A stretch of 64,000 bases of DNA from Kitasatospora sp. NBC_00315 (GTDB lineage: Bacteria > Actinomycetota > Actinomycetes > Streptomycetales > Streptomycetaceae), in assembly GCF_041435095.1 (NCBI RefSeq), contig NZ_CP108025.1:6448001-6512000 (forward strand), given 5' to 3'. Both the position numbers and the translations under genes were made by a program. Shown here in pieces: positions 27,544-36,253 of this stretch. The notes below the pieces were generated by a model, which saw nothing but the letters and a program-made list of their open reading frames with translations, ran no database searches and had not been told where the DNA came from. Each line of letters begins with the position of its first letter. Position 1 is the first letter of the stretch.

Positions 27544-28083
27544 ATGCCCCACATCGGGATTTCCAATGATCTTCCGGGCATCACCGGCCTGATGGTCCAG
27601 CGCCCCGACACCGCGGCGCCCCTCAACCAGCTCGCCGAGACGCTGCTGCGCGGCCCGGGCACGCTGAGCCGGGGCGAGCGTGAACTGATCGCGGCGTACA
27701 CCTCGGAGCTCAACGAGACGCAGTTCTGCTCGGCCTCGCACAGCGCGTTCGCCGCGGCGCAGCTGGAGGGCGGCCGGGACGTGGTCAAGGCCGTCCTGCA
27801 CGACCTCGACGAGGCGCCCGTGACGCCGCGGCTGCGGGCCCTGCTGCGGATCGCGGCCGAGGTCCGGGGGCCGGTCCGGGCCCTGTCGCCGGAGGTGGTC
27901 GCCGCCGCCCGGGCCGCGGGCGCCGGTGACGACGAGATCCACGACACCGTGCTGATAGCGGCGGCGTTCTGCCTCTACAACCGGTACGTCAGCTGCCTCG
28001 ACACGGAGCTCCCGACGGATCCGGGCTACTACGAGGAGGGCGCGGAGCGGATCGTCACCCGGGGGTACGCCCCGCCCCGCTGA
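27544..28083 (+). CDS. AhpD/carboxymuconolactone decarboxylase-like peroxidase-related protein
   Basis: A 179-residue all-helical protein of the AhpD-like superfamily. The conserved helix reads RGERELIAAYTSELNETQFCSASHSAFA. It has the Glu, Asn and Cys of peroxidase-related members but CSASH in place of the redox CxxC-H pair, so one resolving Cys is missing. The second half (DEIHDTVLIAAAFCLYNRYVSCLDTELP) is typical of the uncharacterised peroxidase-related branch. GGAGAG precedes the ATG. A thiol-peroxidase role is uncertain because of the altered motif. Confidence 0.85.
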   Translation: MPHIGISNDLPGITGLMVQRPDTAAPLNQLAETLLRGPGTLSRGERELIAAYTSELNETQFCSASHSAFAAAQLEGGRDVVKAVLHDLDEAPVTPRLRALLRIAAEVRGPVRALSPEVVAAARAAGAGDDEIHDTVLIAAAFCLYNRYVSCLDTELPTDPGYYEEGAERIVTRGYAPPR

Positions 28084-28233
28084 CCGCGCCGCTCATCTCA
28101 CGGCCCGGCGCGGCCCCCGCGGCACGGCCCCGCGGCACGGCACGGCACGGCGCCGAAGGCGTGCTCGGCGACCGGCGGGCCGGCACCACCCACGCGTTCC
28201 CGGCCGGGGCCGGCGGGGCGGCCGGGGCCGCCG

Positions 28234-28719
28234 TCACCCGCCGCCCGGCCGGGCCGGCCGGCGGGGCTCACCCCGGTAGGTGCCGAACGACCAGCGGTTG
28301 CCCTCGGGATCCCGGAACGCGCAGTCGCGCGAGCCGTAGTCGGTCCCGTGCGGCCCGGAGAGCACCTCGGCCCCGGCGGCCTGCGCCCGGGCGAACAGCG
28401 CGTCCGGATCGTCGGTGACCACGTACGCGCCGAAGCTGCCGGGGCGCAGCGGCCACGGGTCCTCGTCGTCGTCCTCCTCGCGGGCCGAGCCGAGCATGAC
28501 GCCGCCGCCGGCCGGCCAGGACAGCTGGGCGTGGTGGACGTGCTGCTCGTCCCCGTGGACGGCGGTCTCCTCGAAGCCGAAGGCGTCGACCAGGAAGCGG
28601 ATCAGCGCCCGCGCGTCGTGCGCGCGCAGGCTCGGCCACACCTGCGGGGGCGGCGGCGAACCGGGGACGGGACCGGCGGGTGCGGCCGGTCCGGAGGCGG
28701 AGGGTACGGTGTCGGACAT
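28234..28719 (-). CDS. VOC-superfamily glyoxalase/bleomycin-resistance-like protein
   Basis: A 161-residue vicinal-oxygen-chelate protein with a Pro-rich N-terminal tail and one beta-alpha-beta3 pair. Family segments are WPSLRAHDARALIRFLVDAFGFEETAV, HAQLSWPAGGGVMLGS and the closing DYGSRDCAFRDPEGNRWSFGTY. Such proteins act as metal-dependent lyases, dioxygenases or drug-binding proteins; the metal ligands here are not certain and the function is unknown. It is convergent with the AhpD-like gene, about 150 bp apart. Confidence 0.87.
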   Translation of the reverse strand: MSDTVPSASGPAAPAGPVPGSPPPPQVWPSLRAHDARALIRFLVDAFGFEETAVHGDEQHVHHAQLSWPAGGGVMLGSAREEDDDEDPWPLRPGSFGAYVVTDDPDALFARAQAAGAEVLSGPHGTDYGSRDCAFRDPEGNRWSFGTYRGEPRRPARPGGG

Positions 28720-28850
28720 GGCGCGAAACCTCCTCGGGAGCGGATCACGGGGCCGTCCGAAGCGGCGCCGGGCCCCTCGCCGCCCAGCCTAGGCATGGCG
28801 AAGCCCGTGCGCCCCGCGACCGGCCCGGCGGTCCGCCTCTCATAGGCCCG

Positions 28851-28866
28851 TACTATGGGTCCATAG
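28851..28866 (+). promoter_or_regulatory. Palindrome with -10-like box upstream of fprA
   Basis: CTATGGGTCCATAG (28853-28866) is a perfect inverted repeat with a 2-base centre, and TACTAT (28851-28856) fits a -10 box. It lies about 100 nt before the FprA start. No good -35 is seen, so an activated promoter is possible. Confidence 0.4.
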
Positions 28867-28966
28867 ATCCGATGCTGCTACCGGGTCGGCGCGCCATCGG
28901 CAAGGGTGTCCCGAGAGCGGTACCCGTTCGCGCCCCCGCGGCGCCGTCAGCCGGAGGAAGTCCCCC

Positions 28967-30340
28967 ATGCCCCGTCCCATACGAGTGGCGATCGTCGGAG
29001 CCGGCCCCGCCGGCATCTACGCGGCCGATGCGCTGATGAAGTCCGACGTCGCCCAGGACCCCGGCGTGTCGATCGACCTCTTCGAACGGATGCCCGCCCC
29101 CTTCGGTCTGATCCGGTACGGCGTGGCCCCCGACCACCCCCGCATCAAGGGCATCGTCACCGCCCTGCACCAGGTGCTCGACAAGCCGCAGATCCGCCTC
29201 TTCGGCAACGTCGACTACCCCGGCGACATCAGCCTCGACGACCTGCACCAGTTCTACGACGCGCTGATCTTCTCCACCGGCGCCGACGCCGACCGCGACC
29301 TCGTCGTCCCCGGCGTCGAGCTGGACGGATCGTACGGCGCGGCCGACTTCGTCTCCTGGTACGACGGCCACCCGGACGTCCCCCGGACCTGGCCGCTGGA
29401 GGCCGAGAAGGTCGCCGTGCTCGGCGTCGGCAACGTCGCCCTGGACGTGGCCCGGATCCTCGCCAAGACCGCCGACGAGCTGCTGCCCACCGAGATCCCC
29501 GCGAACGTCTACGAGGGCCTCGCCGCCAACCGGGCCGTCGAGGTGCACGTGTTCGGCCGGCGCGGCCCCGCCCAGGCCAAGTTCAGCCCGATGGAGCTGC
29601 GCGAGCTCGACCACTCGCCGACCATCGAGGTCATCGTCGATCCCGAGGACATCGACTACGACGACGGCAGCATCGCCACCCGCCGGGGCAACAAGCAGGC
29701 CGACATGGTCGCCTCCACGCTGGAGAACTGGGCGATCCGCGATGCCGGGAACCGCCCGCACAAGCTGTTCCTGCACTTCTTCGAGTCGCCCGTCGAGATC
29801 CTCGGCGAGGACGGCCGGGTCGTCGGGCTGCGCACCGAGCGCACCGAGCTGGACGGCACCGGCAACGTCAGGGGCACCGGCCGGTTCCGCGACTGGGACG
29901 TCCAGTCCGCCTACCGCGCGGTCGGGTACCGCTCGGCCGAGCTGGCCAAGCTCCCGTTCGACGAGCTGTCCGGCACCGTCCCGCACCAGGCCGGCCGGGT
30001 GGTCGAGAGCGACGCGCACCTTCCGTCCACCTACGTCACCGGCTGGATCAAGCGCGGTCCGGTCGGCCTGATCGGCCACACCAAGGGCGACGCCAACGAG
30101 ACCGTGGCCTGCCTGGTCGACGACTACCGGGGCGGGCGGCTGCGCACCCCCGACGAGCCGGGCGAGGACGCGGTCACCGCGTTCCTGGAGCGCCGTGGCG
30201 TCACGTACACCACCTGGGAGGGCTGGAAGCGGCTGGACGCGCACGAGCGCGCGCTCGGCGAGAGCCAGGGCCGCGAGCGGGTCAAGGTGGTGGAGCGCGC
30301 GGAGATGGTCCGGGCCAGCACCGCGGACACCGTCGCCTGA
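28967..30340 (+). CDS. fprA: NADPH-ferredoxin reductase, FprA/adrenodoxin-reductase type
   Basis: A 457-residue flavoprotein. The FAD-binding start is RVAIVGAGPAGIYAADAL, followed by FERMPAPFGLIRYGVAPDHPRIKG. The NADP-binding fold is at about 145-200 (VAVLGVGNVALDVARIL, then FGRRGPAQAKFSPMELREL). The C-terminal FAD part has YVTGWIKRGPVGLIGHTKGDANET. These are hallmarks of mycobacterial FprA and mitochondrial adrenodoxin reductase, which pass electrons from NADPH to ferredoxins for cytochrome P450s and other oxygenases. No P450 or ferredoxin gene is in the window. Confidence 0.95.
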   Translation: MPRPIRVAIVGAGPAGIYAADALMKSDVAQDPGVSIDLFERMPAPFGLIRYGVAPDHPRIKGIVTALHQVLDKPQIRLFGNVDYPGDISLDDLHQFYDALIFSTGADADRDLVVPGVELDGSYGAADFVSWYDGHPDVPRTWPLEAEKVAVLGVGNVALDVARILAKTADELLPTEIPANVYEGLAANRAVEVHVFGRRGPAQAKFSPMELRELDHSPTIEVIVDPEDIDYDDGSIATRRGNKQADMVASTLENWAIRDAGNRPHKLFLHFFESPVEILGEDGRVVGLRTERTELDGTGNVRGTGRFRDWDVQSAYRAVGYRSAELAKLPFDELSGTVPHQAGRVVESDAHLPSTYVTGWIKRGPVGLIGHTKGDANETVACLVDDYRGGRLRTPDEPGEDAVTAFLERRGVTYTTWEGWKRLDAHERALGESQGRERVKVVERAEMVRASTADTVA

Positions 30341-30376
30341 CCCGCGCCGGGCCACGGCCGCCACCCGTGTCGAGAG

Positions 30377-30414
30377 CCGTGGGCCCGTCCGGACGTCCTC
30401 CGGGCGGCCCACGG
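30377..30414. terminator. Hairpin between convergent fprA and methyltransferase
   Basis: CCGTGGGCC (30377-30385) pairs with GGCCCACGG (30406-30414), with further CCGG/CCGG pairing inside. Placed between two convergent stops, it probably serves both. Confidence 0.6.
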
Positions 30415-30477
30415 GCGTCACCGACGGACCGTTCACCGCCGGACCGTTCCCGGGCGCTGTCGTGCGGGCGGCCGCGG

Positions 30478-31704
30478 TTACCGCCTGACGGCCCGCAGGA
30501 TCACGAACTTCGGGTCGCTGCTCACCAGTTCGCAGTTGCCGAAAATGCGCCGCAGCTTCACGTGGTATCCGAGATGGCGGTTGCCGATCACCCACAGCTC
30601 GCCGCCGGGGCGCAGCGCCTCCCGCGCCCCGGCGAACATCCGCCGGGACGTGGCCTCGGTGGTCGCCTGGTGGGTGTGGAACGGCGGGTTGTTGAGCACC
30701 AGGTCCACCGAGCCGGCCGGCACGCCGTCGAGACCGTCGCCCACCCGGAACCGGGCCGGGGCGTCCGGGCCGGTGTTCGCCCGGAAGGTGGCCTCCGCCG
30801 AGGCGACGGCCTGGTGGGACTCGTCGAGGAACAGCAGCTCGGCCGCCGGGTTGGCGAGCGCGGCGGCCGTCCCGACCACGCCGTTGCCGCAGCCCAGGTC
30901 CACCACCCGGTCCGGGCCGTGACGCTCGGGCAGGTGCCGCAGGAAGAACCGGGTACCGATGTCGAGCCGCTCCGCGCAGAAGATCCCCGCGTGGTTGGTG
31001 ACCGTCCGGCCCGAGGCCGCGCCGATGTCACCGGGCAGCTCGTAGCGGTGCGGCCACGGGCCGGCGGTCCGGGGGAGCGCGAGGTCCGGCGTGCAGAGGA
31101 TCAGCCGGGCCTTCTTCACCGCGAGCGAGGTCCGGGTCGGGCCGAGGATCCGCTCGAACAGCTTGAGGGTCGAGGTGTGGATCTCGGTGACCATCCCCGT
31201 CCCGACGATCACGGTGCCCGCGTGCACGGCCGGCGCCAGCCGGTGCAGCTGGTCCTCCAGCAGCGCCAGGCTCTTCGGGACCCGGATCAGCAGGACGTCG
31301 ATCCGCTCGGGCGGTGCGTCCCTGGTCGACAGCAGCCGCACGGCGTCCGGGCCGGCCCCGGCCCGTTCCAGGTTGGCGCGGGTGGCCCGCTGGCCGAGGT
31401 ACGAGTCACTGATCTGCAGCAGCCGGCCGGTGCCTCCGTCGGCGGTCCGGGCGGCGCTTCCGTCGGTGCTGCCGTCGGCACGCGCGGCGGCCAGCGCGGT
31501 GGCGAGTGAGCCCCAGCGGTCGCCGAGCACGGCCACCGTGCCCGAGAGGTCCGTCGGACCGGGGTCACCACCGGTGCCGGCCGCCGCGTCGAGGTGGCGC
31601 AGCAGGTACTCGTCGGCGGCGTCCCAGGCTCGGAGCTGGTCGCGCGGGTCCTCGGGGAAGCGGGTGAGGTCGAACCCGCCCCACGGCGTAGTCAAACGGT
31701 TCAT
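30478..31704 (-). CDS. RlmG/RsmC-like rRNA guanine-N2 methyltransferase
   Basis: A 408-residue protein with two methyltransferase-like halves, as in RlmG (23S rRNA m2G1835). The N-terminal half is a degenerate SAM fold. The C-terminal half is active-looking, with the SAM motif DRVVDLGCGNGVVGTAA and the catalytic NPPFH in VDLVLNNPPFHTHQAT. The closing EALRPGGELWVIGNRHLGYHVKLRRIFGNCE is strongly RlmG-like. A low-complexity insert (about 75-95) interrupts the N-terminal half. The rRNA target is inferred from family resemblance. Confidence 0.88.
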   Translation of the reverse strand: MNRLTTPWGGFDLTRFPEDPRDQLRAWDAADEYLLRHLDAAAGTGGDPGPTDLSGTVAVLGDRWGSLATALAAARADGSTDGSAARTADGGTGRLLQISDSYLGQRATRANLERAGAGPDAVRLLSTRDAPPERIDVLLIRVPKSLALLEDQLHRLAPAVHAGTVIVGTGMVTEIHTSTLKLFERILGPTRTSLAVKKARLILCTPDLALPRTAGPWPHRYELPGDIGAASGRTVTNHAGIFCAERLDIGTRFFLRHLPERHGPDRVVDLGCGNGVVGTAAALANPAAELLFLDESHQAVASAEATFRANTGPDAPARFRVGDGLDGVPAGSVDLVLNNPPFHTHQATTEATSRRMFAGAREALRPGGELWVIGNRHLGYHVKLRRIFGNCELVSSDPKFVILRAVRR

Positions 31705-31831
31705 GGTCAGCCCAGGCTAGCCGAGCCGGCCGCGCGCCCGGCAATCACCGCAGGTCGGACCGGGCCTGCGGGGTCTTCGCCGCCGGCGTCGGTCCGCCCG
31801 TCCGCCCGACCGCCTCCCCGGGGCCGGGCCC

Positions 31832-32503
31832 TCAGTCCTGCGCGGGGAGCAGGTCGGCCAGCAGCGCGTCGATCACCCGGCGGGTGGTGGCGGCCATGTC
31901 GACGGACGCCGGTGCGAGCAGCCACTGCACCTGGAGGCCGTCCATCACGGCGATGACGGCGGCGGCCACGCCCTCGACGTCCAGCTCCGCGTGGACCTCG
32001 CCCAGGTCGCAAGCCTCGCACAGGGCCTCCGTCACCAGGGCGCGCAGGCCGTCGTACCGCTCGCGGAAGAAGCTCTGGGCGGGGTGGCCCTCGGTGACGC
32101 TCTCCGCCGAGAGCACGGTGTAGAGCCGGACGATGCCCTCGCGTTCGGCGTTCCGGCGGACGGTGTCCACCAGATGGTTCAGGAAGGCCAGCCCGCGTGG
32201 GCGCTCCGGGCCCAGCTGCTCGATCTCGGAGCTGTCCCGCAGCTCCAGGACGCTGCTCAGCAACGCGGTCTTGGAGCGGAAGTGGTGCAGCAGGCCGGCC
32301 TGGGTGAGCCCGGCGCGTTCGGCGATCTCGGCCAGCGAGGCGTTGTGGTAGCCGCGGGTGGCGAAGGTGTCCACGGCGATGGCGAGGATCTCCTCGCGCC
32401 GACGGGCGCCCACCGCGCGGGGGGACCGGGGGGAGTTGGCGTCGTGGACACCGGGCGTCCGCCCGGCGCTCCCGGCCGCCTCGTTCGTGCTTCTGGGGCT
32501 CAC
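31832..32503 (-). CDS. TetR-family transcriptional regulator
   Basis: A 223-residue TetR regulator with a disordered N-terminal tail of about 30 residues and an HTH at about 35-80 (RREEILAIAVDTFATRGYHNASLAEIAERAGLTQAGLLHHFRSKTALL). A helical effector domain of the kind with C-terminal VMDGLQVQWLLAP follows. It starts at GTG 32503 and runs divergently from the GH3 beta-glucosidase gene. A 22-bp palindrome lies in the spacer, so it probably represses the hydrolase; this is inferred from arrangement. Confidence 0.88.
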   Translation of the reverse strand: MSPRSTNEAAGSAGRTPGVHDANSPRSPRAVGARRREEILAIAVDTFATRGYHNASLAEIAERAGLTQAGLLHHFRSKTALLSSVLELRDSSEIEQLGPERPRGLAFLNHLVDTVRRNAEREGIVRLYTVLSAESVTEGHPAQSFFRERYDGLRALVTEALCEACDLGEVHAELDVEGVAAAVIAVMDGLQVQWLLAPASVDMAATTRRVIDALLADLLPAQD

Positions 32504-32724
32504 CGCTGAAGTCTAAGCGGAACCCCGCGACCCCCGGCGGCGCCCTCGACGTGGTGTGCCCGCGCGCCCGGACGGGGCGGGCACGCGGGCCCGTACCCGC
32601 TCAGGGGTGTGCCGTGCGCGCGGTCCCGCACGCGGGGTGGGCGGCCCGAGGGGCACCCCGTTCGCGCCTCGGCGGGCGCCGGGCCTGCAGATTTGTCATG
32701 GCCTGAAAAAAGGGCCCGCACCAT

Positions 32725-32746
32725 ACTTACCAAGTGGTTGGTAGGT
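32725..32746. promoter_or_regulatory. Operator-like palindrome between tetR and GH3 gene
   Basis: TACCAAGTGGTTGGTA (32728-32743) is a perfect inverted repeat apart from a 4-base centre. Extending three bases on each side (32725-32746) adds only one mismatched pair. It lies about 130 bp before the GH3 start and 220 bp before the tetR start. Size and symmetry fit a TetR-family site; no CebR-type TGGGAGCGCTCCCA is present. Confidence 0.65.
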
Positions 32747-32875
32747 CTGCTTTCATTTCAGCCGTCGCACCGGCCCGGGCTCCGGCGGCGCCCCGTCCGG
32801 GTGCCACTGTCCGGGCGTCACCGGCCGGGCCGCTGCGCGCGCCCGCCACCCCGCCCGCGAGACGGAGAGACACCT

Positions 32876-34840
32876 GTGAAGTTCCTCCCCAGCCGCACCA
32901 CCGACGGCCCGAGCCGCCCGAGCCGCCCGGCCCGTCGGCGTCACCTGCTCGCCGGCGCCCTGCTCGCCGCCACCACGCTGGCCGTCGGCGCGGTGCCGGT
33001 CACGGCGGCCCAGGCCGCGCCGCTGCACGCCGGCGACCGGGTCGCGCCCTACCTCGACCCGAGGCTCCCGGTGGAGCAGCGGATCAGGGATCTCCTCGGC
33101 CGGATGACGATCGAGGAGAAGGTCGGCCAGATGACGCAGGCCGAGCGCAACTCCGTCAACGGGGACCAGACGCAGATCACCGGGCTGGCCCTCGGATCGC
33201 TGCTCTCCGGCGGCGGTTCGACGCCGACCCCGAACACGCCCGCGGCCTGGGCGGACATGATCGACGGCTACCAGAAGCACGCCCTCGACACCCGGCTGCA
33301 CATCCCGCTGCTGTACGGCATCGACTCGGTGCACGGCGACAACAACCTGGTCGGCGCGACCGTCTTCCCGCACAACATCGCGCTGGGCGCGACCCGCGAC
33401 CCGGCTCTGGTGGAGCAGGCCGCGCACATCACGGCCACCGAGACCCGGGCGACTGGCCCGCAGTGGGTGTTCGCCTCCTGCATCTGCGTGGCCCGCGACG
33501 ACCGCTGGGGGCGCACCTACGAGAGCTACGGCGAGGACCCGGACCTGGTCACCCGGATGGAGACCGCGATCGACGGCTTCCAGGGCGACGGCGGCAGGGA
33601 TCTCTCCCACCCCGACCGTGTCCTGGCCACGGCCAAGCACTTCGCCGGTGACGGCGACACCACCTACGGCACTTCCACCAGCGGCACCTACAAGCTCGAC
33701 CAGGGCGTGACCGTCACCGACCGCGAGCACTTCCGGAAGATCGACCTCGCCCCGTACGTCCAGGCGGTCCGGCAGCACGACGTGGGCAGCATCATGCCCT
33801 CCTACTCCAGCGTCGACTGGACCGAGGACGGCGTCGGCAACCCGGTCAAGATGAGCGCGAACAAGGAGCTGATGACCGACGTCCTCAAGCAGAAGATCGG
33901 CTTCGACGGCTTCCTGGTGAGCGACTGGGAGGCGATCCACCAACTGCCCGGCGACTACGCCACCCAGGTCCGTACGGCCGTCGACGCCGGCCTCGACATG
34001 TTCATGGAGCCGTACAGTGCGGCGCAGTTCGAGCAGACGCTGCTCGCCGAGGTGCAGGCGGGCCGGGTGCCGACGGCCCGGATCGACGACGCCGTGCGCC
34101 GGATCCTGCGTGCCAAGTTCGAGCTGGGCCTGTTCGAACACCCCTACACCGACCGCACGAACGCGGCCACCATCGGGTCGGCCGAGCACCGGGCGGTGGC
34201 CCGCAAGGCCGTCGCCGAGTCGCAGGTGCTGCTGAAGAACGACCACCGCGCGCTGCCGCTCACGTCCTCCCAGCGGATCTACGTGGCCGGCGTCAACGCC
34301 GACGACATCGGCAACCAGGCCGGCGGTTGGACGGTCACCTGGCAGGGCGGATCGGGCAGCACCATCCCCGGTACGACGATCCTGCAGGGCATCCGGCAGA
34401 ACGCCGCGCAGACCACCTACAGCGCCGACGCCTCCGCCCCGACCGACGGCTACGACGTCGGCGTCGTGGTGATCGGCGAGACCCCGTACGCCGAGGGCGT
34501 CGGCGACGTCGGCAACGGCCACACCCTGGACATCTCGGCCGCCGACCGCGCCGCGATCGACAAGGTCTGCGGGGCGATCAGGACCTGTGTGGTGCTGGAC
34601 GTGGCCGGCCGCCCGCAGATCATCACCGACGAACTGCCCGGCATCGACGCGTTCGTGATGTCCTGGCTGCCCGGCAGCGAGGGGGCGGGCGTCTCCGACG
34701 TGCTGTTCGGCAAGCGCGCCTTCACCGGAAAGCTCCCCGTCAGCTGGCCGCGCAGCGAGGCCCAGGAGCCCGTCAACGTCGGCGACAAGGTGTACGACCC
34801 GCTGTTCGCGTACGGGTACGGCCTGACCACCCGTCGCTGA
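32876..34840 (+). CDS. Secreted GH3 beta-glucosidase
   Basis: A 654-residue exported glycoside hydrolase family 3 enzyme. An Arg-rich leader (RPARRRHLLAGALLAATTL), possibly Tat-type, is followed by cleavage after AQA. The first barrel domain has LLGRMTIEEKVGQMTQ, KHFAGDGDTTYG and the nucleophile Asp in GFLVSDWEAIHQ. The second domain has VLLKNDHRALPL and the late LPGSEGAGVSDVLFGKRAFTGKLPVSWPR. Likely activity is release of terminal glucose from beta-glucosides or cello-oligosaccharides outside the cell. GTG 32876 follows GGAGAGA. It is divergent from a tetR gene across a palindrome. Confidence 0.92.
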   Translation: MKFLPSRTTDGPSRPSRPARRRHLLAGALLAATTLAVGAVPVTAAQAAPLHAGDRVAPYLDPRLPVEQRIRDLLGRMTIEEKVGQMTQAERNSVNGDQTQITGLALGSLLSGGGSTPTPNTPAAWADMIDGYQKHALDTRLHIPLLYGIDSVHGDNNLVGATVFPHNIALGATRDPALVEQAAHITATETRATGPQWVFASCICVARDDRWGRTYESYGEDPDLVTRMETAIDGFQGDGGRDLSHPDRVLATAKHFAGDGDTTYGTSTSGTYKLDQGVTVTDREHFRKIDLAPYVQAVRQHDVGSIMPSYSSVDWTEDGVGNPVKMSANKELMTDVLKQKIGFDGFLVSDWEAIHQLPGDYATQVRTAVDAGLDMFMEPYSAAQFEQTLLAEVQAGRVPTARIDDAVRRILRAKFELGLFEHPYTDRTNAATIGSAEHRAVARKAVAESQVLLKNDHRALPLTSSQRIYVAGVNADDIGNQAGGWTVTWQGGSGSTIPGTTILQGIRQNAAQTTYSADASAPTDGYDVGVVVIGETPYAEGVGDVGNGHTLDISAADRAAIDKVCGAIRTCVVLDVAGRPQIITDELPGIDAFVMSWLPGSEGAGVSDVLFGKRAFTGKLPVSWPRSEAQEPVNVGDKVYDPLFAYGYGLTTRR

Positions 34841-34860
34841 GGCCGGATCCGGGCCCGACT

Positions 34861-34898
34861 CCCGGCCCCGCCCCGGAGGTTCGCCCGCCGGGGCCGGG
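34861..34898 (+). terminator. GC-rich inverted repeat after GH3 gene
   Basis: CCCGGCCCCG (34861-34870) can pair with CGGGGCCGGG (34889-34898), with competing inner pairings and a GGGGCC repeat run after it. It probably ends the GH3 transcript. The following 34920-35165 has lower GC with no gene; it must contain the promoter of the secreted repeat protein, but I cannot place it. Confidence 0.5.
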
Positions 34899-35165
34899 GC
34901 CGGGGCCGGGCCGGCAGCAGGCCCGGATCCGGACAGGCGGGCCAACAGCGGACTTTGACAAAGGACGGGCCGATCGGGAGTCGGGCACGCCGTTCGGCGC
35001 ATTTTACGGTTGGTACACGATCTCTGATGGCCTGTCGCCGTCGCCGGCTTTTCGGTCACCGTTGTGGAGCGGTGGAACTGACAACACGCCAGTCGGGGGA
35101 AGGTCCCGGGCGAAAAGCGGAATCGAGCCTAATCTCGCCATGACACAGTCCAGGAAAGGATGGAA

Positions 35166-35501
35166 ATGAACCGAATCGTCAAGGCCGCGGCACTCCTGAT
35201 CACTGCGGCGGGCATTCTCGGCCAGCCTGCTGTCGCGTTCGCGGACTCCACCGGCGCGGCCGTCATCATCGGCGACGACAACCAGGTCGCCGGCGACGAC
35301 ATCTTCAACGCGGGCCACGACAACATCGTCGGCTCGGGCAACGGCGCCGCGGCTCTGGGGGGCGGCATGTCCTCCTCGGAGGAGGGCGACTCCGCCGCCT
35401 ACGCGGTGATCATCGGCGACGGGAACCAGGTCGCCGGGTACGACATCTTCGACGCCTTCGACGACAACATCGTCGGCTCGGGCAACGGGACCGACTCCTA
35501 G
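35166..35501 (+). CDS. Small secreted protein with two 29-residue repeats
   Basis: A 111-residue exported protein. A signal peptide (residues 1-27, cleavage after AFA) is followed by two repeats at 32-60 and 80-108 that agree at 24 of 29 positions. They share VIIGD.NQVAG, DIF and DNIVGSGNG. A Gly/Ser/Glu linker joins them. It has no cysteine, no anchor and is strongly acidic. The regular Gly/Asn/Asp turns and hydrophobic pairs suggest stacked beta strands. It is not a chaplin by sequence. I do not recognise a named family. ATG 35166 is preferred to 35160 because of the AAGGA position. Confidence 0.8.
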   Translation: MNRIVKAAALLITAAGILGQPAVAFADSTGAAVIIGDDNQVAGDDIFNAGHDNIVGSGNGAAALGGGMSSSEEGDSAAYAVIIGDGNQVAGYDIFDAFDDNIVGSGNGTDS

Positions 35502-36160
35502 CAGGTCCGTGCGGCGAGTGCTGGTCACGGCCTCTCCGGCGGCTGCGACCAGCACGGCCCACCCCCGGCCGACCCGTTGCCGCCCGTACGTGACATCCCC
35601 GTATGTGAGGCGCCCCGGTGGTCGGCGGACGCCGCCGTGCTCCGGCGGTCTTTCCGGGACCGGTTCGGCGTAGGAGGGTGCGGCTCGCCCACCGCGCGGG
35701 TGGCGAGGGTGCCCCGTGCCCGGCGGGCGGTGTCCAGCAGCAGGGGGACGAAGGCTTCCAGGGTGACGTACGCCCCTGGACTCGGGCCGCGCAGCAGTAC
35801 GGGCCACGGCCGCGGTCAAAGTCGCAGTCGCAGTCGCAGTCGCAGTCGCGGTTGGTACGGGACGACGCGGCGATCCGTTCCGGGCCGGTCCGTTCCGGGC
35901 CGATCCACTCCGGGGCGCATCGTGCCCTGGTGCGAGACCTCCTGACGGTCGGTCCGTCGACGGCTCGTCCGCCGGGGCCGAACGGGGGCGGGTCCTGGGC
36001 GGCGCCGGGGCCGGTGTCGGCCGGGCCGGGGGGTCGGGGAGTGCGGGCCGGTCCGTCGGGGCCCCGGGGCATTCGGGTGCCGTGGGCGTCTTACAGGCGT
36101 CCTGCAGGCGTCCTGCGGGCTCCCGTGCGGGGCCCCGGGGGGTGCGCGGATTCCACGATC
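35502..36160. other. Gene-free spacer with short repeats
   Basis: No frame in this stretch has coding character. It holds about five hexamer copies of CGCAGT (35820-35850), a 15-bp-period repeat of CCGTTCCGGGCCG (35875-35887, 35890-35902) and a doubled AGGCGTCCTGC around 36090-36115. I see no RNA gene or origin. Confidence 0.6.
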
Positions 36161-36164
36161 AGAC

Positions 36165-36194
36165 GACAGGTGCATCGACACTTTTGCACCTGTC
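36165..36194. promoter_or_regulatory. 10-bp inverted repeat upstream of imuA'
   Basis: GACAGGTGCA (36165-36174) and TGCACCTGTC (36185-36194) are perfect complements separated by 10 nt. It may be an operator or a hairpin closing the preceding spacer. Its relation to the LexA box 60 bp downstream is unknown. Confidence 0.45.
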
Positions 36195-36253
36195 ATTGCT
36201 GGTCACGTCACACAGGGTGACAGAGGGGGTGGCGGAATCGGACTTGAATCTTT

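Noticed and set aside
32504..32875. CebR operator before the GH3 beta-glucosidase
   Set aside because: TGGGAGCGCTCCCA or a near match is not present; the only strong dyad is the TACCAA/TTGGTA palindrome.
35820..35902. Possible CRISPR-like or iteron array
   Set aside because: Units are directly adjacent hexamers and 15-mers without unique spacers, cas genes or origin features.
35410..36072. Minus-strand frame with a Cys-Asp repeat
   Set aside because: The CDCDCD stretch is only the reading of the CGCAGT hexamer array; the rest has no family character or ribosome site.
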